Below the pieces are notes generated by a model, which had not been told where the DNA came from, searched no databases, and was given only the letters and a program-made list of their open reading frames with translations. Shown here piece by piece: positions 1 through 5,564 of a stretch of DNA of 11,325 nt; position 1 is the stretch's first letter, and every line of letters begins with the position of its first letter. A program made the translations under genes and the position numbers. This DNA comes from an uncultured Kangiella sp. (GTDB lineage: Bacteria > Pseudomonadota > Gammaproteobacteria > Enterobacterales > DSM-103792). The stretch is from contig CAMLNB010000111.1 of NCBI GenBank assembly GCA_946481205.1, positions 1 to 11,325 on the forward strand, written 5' to 3'.

Positions 1-48
1 CCCGCTTTCGGTTACCCTGCCGCACATGCCGAACCCGCCGCCCCCGCC

Positions 49-627
49 ATGAGTCTCGTCACAAACTCCACCGACAAAAAAGCCCTGCGCGCCCAGATGC
101 GTGCCCGCCGACGCGCGCTGAGCGCAGCCGAGCGGCAAGCGGCCGCCCGCCGGTTTGCCGACCGCATCTGGCCACAGCTGCAAGCGCCGCAATACCGGCA
201 CATTGCGGTCTACCTGGCCTTTGATGGTGAACTGGATTTGCGGCCGCTGGTGGAACGGCTCTGGGCGGCCGGCAAAGCAGTGTATTTGCCGGTGCTGAGC
301 CGGTGGTCAGCGCGGCGACTGTGGTTTCGCCGTTATGGCCCGCATCAGCCGCTGAAACCGAATCGCTACGGCATCCCGGAACCTATTAGTGGTTCTGTGC
401 TGGCGAGTCGACAACTAGATGTGGTGTTGCTGCCGCTGACGGCGTTTGATCAAGCCGGAACACGACTCGGCATGGGCGGGGGATTTTATGATTGCACGTT
501 CGCGTACCGGCGAGCATCACTCGCCAGTCGGCCGCGTTTGATCGGCGTCGGCTATCGCTGGCAGGAAGTGCAGCAGCTCGTGCGGGAACCACACGATTTG
601 CCGGTTCAGGCCATCGTTACCGACTAG
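49..627 (+). CDS. fau: 5-formyltetrahydrofolate cyclo-ligase (5,10-methenyltetrahydrofolate synthetase)
   Basis: This cytosolic enzyme of one-carbon metabolism converts 5-formyl-THF to 5,10-methenyl-THF using ATP. The 192 residues match the usual family length. Visible motifs are a basic N-terminal helix (about 10-25, rich in R and K), the N-x-x-G-I-x-E-P motif (NRYGIPEP, about 105-112) and the hallmark LPLTAFDQAGTRLGMGGGFYD (split here as LPLTAFD 128-134 and GMGGGFYD 141-148), which lines the nucleotide and folate site. After YD there is Cys149, where the E. coli homologue, as I recall it, has Arg; this position varies in the family, so I do not read it as a defect. The ATG at 49 is the only plausible start: there is no in-frame start upstream in the 48 bases shown and no Shine-Dalgarno sequence. 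In many gammaproteobacteria 6S RNA (ssrS) lies just upstream of this gene, but it is not recognisable in the bases present. Confidence 0.95.
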   Translation: MSLVTNSTDKKALRAQMRARRRALSAAERQAAARRFADRIWPQLQAPQYRHIAVYLAFDGELDLRPLVERLWAAGKAVYLPVLSRWSARRLWFRRYGPHQPLKPNRYGIPEPISGSVLASRQLDVVLLPLTAFDQAGTRLGMGGGFYDCTFAYRRASLASRPRLIGVGYRWQEVQQLVREPHDLPVQAIVTD

Positions 628-682
628 ATGTAGTAAAACGACAAAACTTATTACGGGTGAATCGTCAATCCGCCAGAGCGGT

Positions 683-847
683 TTAACGGGAACCGAGCGC
701 AACATCCGTTGCGCTGTCTTTAGCGAATCCGGTCGCCACCTGGTCACTGTCTTCCGGCGCTGAATCCATCAGCAGAGTGGTTGCAATTACACCAACAAGA
801 AGTACTGCCGCGAGGACCGTCAACAGGTCCGGTTTGCGTTTAATCAT
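683..847 (-). CDS. small single-span membrane protein, 54 residues, function unknown
   Basis: This short reading frame on the minus strand starts at ATG 847-845 and ends at TAA 685-683. It encodes MIKRKPDLLTVLAAVLLV... and ends in ...DVALGSR. The N-terminus is basic (K3, R4, K5), followed by a hydrophobic helix at about residues 8-26 (LLTVLAAVLLVGVIATTLL) and then an acidic, polar tail with D28, E32, D33 and D35. This is a typical small inner-membrane protein, with the N-terminus predicted in the cytoplasm and the tail in the periplasm. A GTG codon sits directly before the ATG (850-848). A weak SD-like GGTGA lies about 10 nt upstream. It is convergent with fau and divergent from the EVE gene. 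I recall similar K/R-K-P-D-L-L proteins in other gammaproteobacteria, but I assign no function. Support comes from the coherent membrane topology in a region otherwise empty of genes. Confidence 0.7.
   Translation of the reverse strand: MIKRKPDLLTVLAAVLLVGVIATTLLMDSAPEDSDQVATGFAKDSATDVALGSR
696..721 (+). terminator. candidate terminator for fau, inside the 3' end of the opposite small gene
   Basis: A perfect 8-bp stem, AGCGCAAC (696-703), loop ATCC, GTTGCGCT (708-715), is followed on the plus strand by GTCTTT. It lies about 70 nt after the fau stop codon. The T tract is short and broken, so termination would be weak or Rho-assisted. Read on the minus strand it falls inside the small membrane protein gene and has no T tract. 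It may instead be a chance feature of that coding sequence. Confidence 0.3.
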
Positions 848-1048
848 CACTGCTTGTCACCGAGAATTTGCAAAGACATCGGCTTGCGCCGTGCCAAATT
901 GTTGTTCTTTAATCCGCTGACGATTTCTGAATGCACTGCAGAGCGGAGCATGCGACTCTACGCCGACAGAATCAGTGATGCAATTCTTACTTCTTGAAAA
1001 TTTGACGACAGTCGTGTAACCGCGCACGAAAGACAACGGAACCCCACA
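848..1048. other. divergent intergenic region between the small membrane protein gene and the EVE gene
   Basis: These 201 bp hold no gene that I can see and must contain the promoters of both flanking genes. Towards the EVE gene the best sigma70-like elements are poor: TTGAAA at 994-999 with TGTAAC at 1015-1020, a spacing of only 15 nt. An 11-bp odd palindrome, ACGAC-A-GTCGT (1005-1015), lies in the same stretch and could be an operator. Towards the small gene there is a partial sigma54-type match, listed separately. The sequence is more AT-rich than the flanking genes, as expected of a control region. Confidence 0.5.
882..897 (-). promoter_or_regulatory. partial sigma54 (RpoN)-type promoter match
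   Basis: The minus strand reads TTGGCACG (897-890), then four bases, then AAGC (885-882). The -24 box matches the RpoN consensus TTGGCACG fully and the invariant GG-N10-GC spacing is kept, but the -12 box is AAGC instead of TTGC. Transcription would start near 870, leaving a leader of about 23 nt before the ATG at 847. A single partial match may be chance. Confidence 0.22.
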
Positions 1049-1510
1049 ATGAATTACTGGTTGATCAAATCCGAACCCGATGTCTTCAGTCTGGATGACC
1101 TGAAGAAATCACCCAAACAGACCCATTGCTGGGACGGTGTCCGCAATTATCAGGCCCGCAATTTCATGCGCGACGGCATGAAAATCGGCGACCTCTGCTT
1201 CTTCTATTACTCCAACGCCAAGCCGCCGGGCATCGCTGGCATCGCCAAAGTCAGCTCCGAGCCCTACCCGGACCCGACCCAGTTCGACAGCCGCTCGGAC
1301 TACTTCGACGCCGACTCCAAGCAGGACAATCCACGCTGGGTGCTGCGCGACATGACCTACGTCCGGCACCTGAAACGCTTCCTGACGCTGGAGGAGTTGA
1401 AAGCCACGCCGGCGCTGGCCGAGCTACTGATCCTGCGCAAGGGCAACCGGCTGTCGATTACCCCGGTCGAGAAAAAACATTGGGACGCGGTGCTGAAACT
1501 GGAAGCATGA
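1049..1510 (+). CDS. EVE-domain protein (PUA-like fold, THYN1 family)
   Basis: The 153-residue protein is essentially a single EVE domain. Recognisable signatures are YWLIKSEP (3-10), CWDGVRNYQARN (27-38), GDLCFFYYSN (47-56), GIAGIAKV (61-68), DPTQFD (75-80), NPRWVLRDM (94-102) and GNRLSITPV (132-140). EVE domains are related to PUA and YTH domains and are thought to read modified bases in RNA or DNA through an aromatic pocket; the bacterial stand-alone forms have no settled substrate. No nuclease or other effector domain is fused, unlike in some restriction systems. The ATG at 1049 places YWLIKSEP at the N-terminus, as is normal for the family; the SD is weak (GGA about 10 nt upstream). Stand-alone EVE genes often lie near fau in gammaproteobacteria, so this looks like a conserved housekeeping location and not a defence island. 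Confidence 0.93.
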   Translation: MNYWLIKSEPDVFSLDDLKKSPKQTHCWDGVRNYQARNFMRDGMKIGDLCFFYYSNAKPPGIAGIAKVSSEPYPDPTQFDSRSDYFDADSKQDNPRWVLRDMTYVRHLKRFLTLEELKATPALAELLILRKGNRLSITPVEKKHWDAVLKLEA

Positions 1511-1595
1511 ACGCTCATTCTGTCAGCTGTGGTCGCTGGCTCGGCTACGCTAGAAGACAGCTTTTCCTTACCCTCTGTGCGCGACTGCCAACCTA

Positions 1596-3341
1596 ATGCA
1601 GACCTCCTCCGACACCCTGTTCAGCCGGCTGGCGGCCTTGCCCCCGGCCGGGCCGGCGCCGAGCTGGCCGAGCCTGCTGGCCGGGGATGCCTTTGCCGAG
1701 CCGGCCGCGCTGATCCGGGCGCTGCGGCCAGCACGCGACCGGCCCGACGCCGCGCTGCTGCTGGCGGCCATGCTGGCCGAACAAGTCGCCGGCAATGACG
1801 ATCTGGACCCGCACTACCTGACCGCACTGCGGCCGTTCTGGTTCACCGTCGCCACGGTCAACCTGACCGATTGGCAGTTCTGGCATTCACCGCGGCAGCC
1901 ATTGCGCCGGGTCCTGCACCAGCTGTTGTTGCTCGGCAGAGGCTATTCCCTGAGCCCGCATCCGGCCAGCGCCCAGTTTCCGCAGCGGCTGCACAACCGA
2001 CTACGCAACCTGTCCGAACAGGCCGTCGCCGGCGCCGGTTCAGCCCAGCTGCTGGCCAGCCTGAAATCCTTGTATGAGCTACTGCGCCACGCCCACGACC
2101 AGCAACGGCAAAGCGACCGCCGCCTGCTGGAGCTGGAAGATCAGAGCCGGCGCAGCCTGCATGCCCAGATCCAGGCCAGCCGGGCGATCCGACAGGCAGT
2201 CTGGAGCCAGCCGGTGCCGGCCAGCGTGGTCAGCTTCCTCGACGAAACCTGGCGCAAATACCTCTATTTATTGCATCTGAAGCTGGGCATGCAGCACCCG
2301 CAATGGCAGCAGGCGGCCGAGGACATCCAGCGCATCGTCTGGCTGGCTTGTGAAGCGACCCCGCAGCAACTAAGCGCCGAGGTCAACGGTCAGCTGCCCG
2401 GTCTGCTACGCCGGATCCGGGAAGCGCTGGCGCAGACCCGCACCGACAGCGACAACCAGAAATTCCCGGAAGTGTTCGCCGCCTTGCTGGCGGCACGCGC
2501 CCGCAACGTCCCGGATGCCGGCCTGCCGCTGGGCGAGCTGCCGGACGAACCGGATGATCAAACCGATGCAGCGCAGGACAGCAACCGTCACGACATGCCG
2601 CTGCGTGGCGCCTGCCTGCTGCTGAAACAGGGCCAAGTCTGGCAACGGGTCCGGGTGGTCAGTGCGCCACCGCCGCACGATTATGTGCTGCTGGCCGATT
2701 TTGCCGGCGGCCGTATCGCGGCACTCAGCCCGAATGAATGGCGTGAGGCCTACAGCAATGGCCAGATCCAGCCGCTGCCGGATCACGATCCGGTGATGCA
2801 GTTGCTGCCGCAACTGCCCGGCGTGTTGCAGCCGCTGTTGAGCAGCGATAGCGAGCGCCGCGATCGGCAACAAGCCCAGGCGGCCGAGCAGGAAAAAGTG
2901 GCGGCGGCAGCGGCCCAGCGCCAACGCGAAGCGCAGCGCGCCGCGGTGTTCGAGCAACGCCGGCAGCAAGAAGCCAGCGAACGCGCCGAACGCATCGCCA
3001 ACGCCCGCCGGGAAGCCGAAGCCACGGCCTTGCTCAAGCAACAGCACCAACAAGCCACGGCCATGATCGACAGCCTACGCGGCGGTGCCCTGCTCGAATT
3101 GCGCCGCGACGATGGCCAGTTCCGTTCCTGTTATCTGGCGATGCTGCGCAGCGCCGACCACATTTATGTGTTCGTCGATCGGCTCGGTCAGAAAGTGGCC
3201 GAGCACAGCAAAGACGAACTGATTGCCCTGATGCTGGCCGATGGCTTGCGCGTGATCGAATCCGGTTCGACGCTCGACAGCGCGCTGCAGAATTTGGTCA
3301 GTGAACGCCGGCAGTTCCTGAGCGACGAGGAAGGCAGCTGA
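1596..3341 (+). CDS. DUF1631-like protein with a duplicated C-terminal module
   Basis: This is a 581-residue cytosolic protein of unknown function that I place in or near the DUF1631 family. The supporting segments are a HPxR-LL-like stretch (HSPRQPLRRVLHQLLLLGRG, 97-116), a FLDETWRKYLYLLHLKLG helix (214-231) followed by W237 and IVWL (247-250), and LLRRIREAL (270-278) leading to FPEVFAALLAAR. The C-terminus contains two copies of one module, at about 336-394 and 494-554. They share LRG-x-x-LL, an x-Y/V-V-x-x-D-x-x-G core and a later S-x-x-E. Between them (about 418-492) is a Q/A/E/R-rich helix likely to form a coiled coil. At 581 residues it is shorter than the roughly 700-800 I expect for DUF1631. 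The ATG at 1596 lacks an SD and the next in-frame codons upstream give no good start. Its stop overlaps the start of the PilZ gene by one base, suggesting a joint role in c-di-GMP signalling; that is inference. Confidence 0.72.
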   Translation: MQTSSDTLFSRLAALPPAGPAPSWPSLLAGDAFAEPAALIRALRPARDRPDAALLLAAMLAEQVAGNDDLDPHYLTALRPFWFTVATVNLTDWQFWHSPRQPLRRVLHQLLLLGRGYSLSPHPASAQFPQRLHNRLRNLSEQAVAGAGSAQLLASLKSLYELLRHAHDQQRQSDRRLLELEDQSRRSLHAQIQASRAIRQAVWSQPVPASVVSFLDETWRKYLYLLHLKLGMQHPQWQQAAEDIQRIVWLACEATPQQLSAEVNGQLPGLLRRIREALAQTRTDSDNQKFPEVFAALLAARARNVPDAGLPLGELPDEPDDQTDAAQDSNRHDMPLRGACLLLKQGQVWQRVRVVSAPPPHDYVLLADFAGGRIAALSPNEWREAYSNGQIQPLPDHDPVMQLLPQLPGVLQPLLSSDSERRDRQQAQAAEQEKVAAAAAQRQREAQRAAVFEQRRQQEASERAERIANARREAEATALLKQQHQQATAMIDSLRGGALLELRRDDGQFRSCYLAMLRSADHIYVFVDRLGQKVAEHSKDELIALMLADGLRVIESGSTLDSALQNLVSERRQFLSDEEGS

Positions 3342-3691
3342 TGGCAACCAATCAACGACAGGAACCGCGCGAAGAGCGCGACGAAGCGGTGCACATTCAA
3401 GTGCAACAAGCGCCGGCCAGTGGCGACACCGCCGCGCTGGTGCTGCACGCCAATACTCGCGATATTTCCGCCAGCGGCTTCAACGCCCTCAGCAATATCG
3501 CGCTGCTGCCGAACACGCTGCTTGATGTCGTCATTGAAATCGCCGGTGATGGCCAACCGTATTTGCTCAGCGCCGAAGTGCGCTGGTGTCAGCCACAGGC
3601 CGACGGCGAATTTGCCGCCGGCTTTGCCATCATTGCTGCCAGCGGTCGCGATCATGAGGCCTGGCAGGCACGCTTCGCTGACAGCAACTAA
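3341..3691 (+). CDS. small PilZ-domain protein (c-di-GMP receptor type)
   Basis: This 116-residue protein is a single PilZ domain. It carries the RxxxR motif (R6-Q-E-P-R10, with R13 nearby) and the D/N-x-S-x-x-G motif (D41-I-S43-A-S-G46), the two elements that bind cyclic di-GMP. Later strands include the V-R-W-C segment (about 79-82) and the F-A-A-G-F-A core near 90-95. It probably acts as a cytosolic c-di-GMP sensor that works on a partner. Its ATG overlaps the stop of the DUF1631-like gene (TGATG), with a good SD (GAGGAAGG) inside the end of that gene, so translational coupling is likely and the upstream protein is the obvious partner candidate. The stop codon is only 15 bp from the end of the convergent chemoreceptor gene, and I see no convincing terminator in that gap. 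Confidence 0.88.
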   Translation: MATNQRQEPREERDEAVHIQVQQAPASGDTAALVLHANTRDISASGFNALSNIALLPNTLLDVVIEIAGDGQPYLLSAEVRWCQPQADGEFAAGFAIIAASGRDHEAWQARFADSN

Positions 3692-3706
3692 GGTCGACGG
3701 TTTTTC

Positions 3707-5335
3707 TCAGCGCAAACGGAAGCGGCCGACCATGCTGTTCAGCGCGCTGGCGAGTCGGGTCAGCTCGTTGCTAGCCGCCGAGGTTTCCTGCGCACCGGTC
3801 GCCGTTTGCGTGGCGATATCGCGGATCGCGATCAGGTTTTTGTCGACTTCCCGCGCCACTTGCGCCTGCTCTTCCGCTGCGGCGGCGATGGTCAGGTTCA
3901 TCTCGTTGATCTTGCTGACCATGCGGGTGATTTCATCAAGCGCGGTATCGGCTGACGCCGCCAGCGTCTGACTGCGACTGGCCTGTTCGCTGCTTTGCGC
4001 CATCGCGCCGACCGCTTCTTGGGTGCCCTGCTGAATGGTGCCGATCATCTGCTCGATTTCGCGGGTCGAGGCCTGCGTGCGCTGGGCCAGTGCCCGCACT
4101 TCATCAGCGACCACCGAGAACCCGCGGCCCTGTTCACCGGCACGCGCCGCTTCAATCGCGGCGTTCAGCGCCAGCAAATTGGTTTGATCGGCGATACCGC
4201 GAATGACATCGAGCACGCGGCCGATTTCGCTGGCTTGCTGCGCCAAGGTTTTGATCGAGTCGCTGGTGTGCGCGACATTGCCGGCCAATTGCTCAATGGC
4301 GCGGGCGGTGTCACGCACTTGCTGACGGCCACCGTTGGCGGTGTCCTCGGTTTGCCGCGAGGCATCCGAGGTTTGATTGGCGTTGCGCGCCACTTCATCG
4401 ACCGCCGCTGACATTTCGGTGACCGCAGTGGCGGCCATTTGAATCTCGTCGTTCTGCTGCTGGATGCCTTTGCTGGTCCCTTCGGTGACGGCGTGCAGCT
4501 CCTCCGCCGCCGAGGCCAGCTGCACGGCTGAGCTCTGGATCTGGTGCATGGTGTCGCGCAGATCGTTCTGCATCTGGCGCAGCGCGGTCTGCACTTTGGC
4601 AATCTCGTCGCGGCCTTCGACCGTGACATCGCGGCTCAGATCGCCAGCGGCGATCCGTTCTGCTGCGCTGACCAAATCGCTCAGCGGCTGCGATACCGCG
4701 CGACTCAGCGTTGCGGCAATAAACAGTGTCAGCAAGACCGCAACCACCAGCAAACCTATGACAAACCAGAGTGCGGAACTGGCCACCGCTTCGGCTTCGG
4801 CGCCGGCCGCTGCCGCGGCGGTGGAGTTGTATTCGACCAGCTCGGCCAACGCGACCGCCATTTCATCGTAGGCACGGAACGACTCACCGGTGCCAGACTC
4901 CACGGCAGTACTCAAATTGCCCTGCCGCACGTGTTCGAACACCTGGTTGGCCGAGCTGTCATAGCGATGTGCCGTTTCTCTGTAGCGTTTGAACAAGCGC
5001 CGATCCTCTTCATCGGCAATGGTGTCTTCGTAAGCTTGTTCGTGTTTGCGCAAGCGCGCTTCGGCTTCGCTGACTTTGGCAAAATAACCTTGCTGGGTCG
5101 CGGCGTCGGCCGGCAACAACATGCGCAGTTCATAACGGCGCAACGTCGCCTGTTCAACCTGGATCTCGCCCATCAAACGGGTGCCGAGCAGCCAGACATC
5201 CTTGATCTCGGTCATCGACTGCTGGACCCGGCCCAACTGTACCAGGCCGATCACCCCAACCAGCACCATCAACACGATCAGCAAACCAAAACCGAACACA
5301 TTGCGTTGGCCGACCGAATAATTGCGCAAGCTCAT
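3707..5335 (-). CDS. methyl-accepting chemotaxis protein (4HB-type sensor, HAMP, MCP signalling domain)
   Basis: This 542-residue inner-membrane chemoreceptor has a standard layout: TM1 at about 12-34, a helical periplasmic domain at 35-187 resembling a four-helix bundle, TM2 at about 188-208, HAMP at about 209-262, and the cytoplasmic signalling hairpin at about 270-540. The nearly invariant tip ([20 protein letters not shown], 381-400, then [18 protein letters not shown], 403-420) binds CheA and CheW. No C-terminal CheR-binding pentapeptide is present; the protein ends VGRFRLR. A GTG six codons upstream (5353) is in frame, but I chose ATG 5335 because AGGGG lies about 8-11 nt before it and the first residues then match a typical MCP N-terminus. 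No che or flagellar genes are in view, so this is probably an orphan receptor gene. The ligand cannot be read from the sequence. Confidence 0.95.
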   Translation of the reverse strand: MSLRNYSVGQRNVFGFGLLIVLMVLVGVIGLVQLGRVQQSMTEIKDVWLLGTRLMGEIQVEQATLRRYELRMLLPADAATQQGYFAKVSEAEARLRKHEQAYEDTIADEEDRRLFKRYRETAHRYDSSANQVFEHVRQGNLSTAVESGTGESFRAYDEMAVALAELVEYNSTAAAAAGAEAEAVASSALWFVIGLLVVAVLLTLFIAATLSRAVSQPLSDLVSAAERIAAGDLSRDVTVEGRDEIAKVQTALRQMQNDLRDTMHQIQSSAVQLASAAEELHAVTEGTSKGIQQQNDEIQMAATAVTEMSAAVDEVARNANQTSDASRQTEDTANGGRQQVRDTARAIEQLAGNVAHTSDSIKTLAQQASEIGRVLDVIRGIADQTNLLALNAAIEAARAGEQGRGFSVVADEVRALAQRTQASTREIEQMIGTIQQGTQEAVGAMAQSSEQASRSQTLAASADTALDEITRMVSKINEMNLTIAAAAEEQAQVAREVDKNLIAIRDIATQTATGAQETSAASNELTRLASALNSMVGRFRLR

Positions 5336-5389
5336 TTGCTCTGCCCCTGTCACCGGCGATCCCGATGATCGTCCGATAAAGCTAGCAGG

Positions 5390-5416
5390 CTATCGGCAAT
5401 TTGCCCGGCGGCTGAA
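5390..5416 (-). promoter_or_regulatory. candidate FliA (sigma28) promoter of the chemoreceptor gene
   Basis: On the minus strand GCCGATAG (5397-5390) matches 7 of 8 bases of the sigma28 -10 box GCCGATAA. Fifteen bases upstream is TTCA (5416-5413), a weak match to the TAAA core of the -35 box. Transcription would start near 5383, about 48 nt before the ATG at 5335. MCP genes are often FliA-dependent, which makes the position sensible, but the -35 box is poor. Confidence 0.38.
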
Positions 5417-5457
5417 GGCAACACCACCGCGCCACTCGACGCAACCATCGCTGTACG

Positions 5458-5477
5458 GGCGGCAAATAATTGCCGCC
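5458..5477. repeat. 8-bp inverted repeat upstream of the chemoreceptor gene
   Basis: GGCGGCAA (5458-5465) and TTGCCGCC (5470-5477) form a perfect inverted repeat with a 4-base AT-only spacer. No T tract follows on either strand, so it is not an intrinsic terminator. It lies about 60 bp upstream of the possible FliA promoter and could be an operator or a chance repeat. Confidence 0.35.
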
Positions 5478-5514
5478 TGCGCGGCTCGGATCAAAACGGT
5501 TGGGCCGCTTGCAC

Positions 5515-5548
5515 AAAAACAAACGCCCGCCAAAAGGCGGGCGTTTGT
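5515..5548 (-). terminator. intrinsic terminator of the protease gene
   Basis: A perfect 12-bp GC-rich stem, CAAACGCCCGCC (5520-5531) and GGCGGGCGTTTG (5536-5547), has a 4-base loop. Position 5519 can pair with 5548 as a 13th pair. On the minus strand the hairpin is followed by TTTTT (5519-5515). It begins 16 nt after the protease stop codon and separates that gene from the downstream chemoreceptor gene, so the two are separate transcripts. Confidence 0.93.
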
Positions 5549-5564
5549 CGCAGACTAGGTAAAT

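Noticed and set aside
1..48. 3' end of 6S RNA (ssrS), expected upstream of fau
   Set aside because: The 48 bases show no recognisable 6S closing stem and no terminator. The gene, if present, lies outside the window.
628..682. GTAGTAA / TTATTAC pairing just after fau as a terminator
   Set aside because: The stem is AT-rich with a mismatch or wobble and has no T tract.
1049..3691. Defence island built around the EVE gene
   Set aside because: No nuclease, methylase, helicase or other defence gene is adjacent. The neighbours are housekeeping and signalling genes on the same base composition.
3689..3715. Terminator between the convergent PilZ and chemoreceptor genes (TTTTT at about 3702-3706)
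   Set aside because: The only nearby stems are a loopless GTCGAC palindrome and a 6-bp GCTGA/TCAGC-type pair with a loop of about 25 nt. Neither makes a convincing hairpin.
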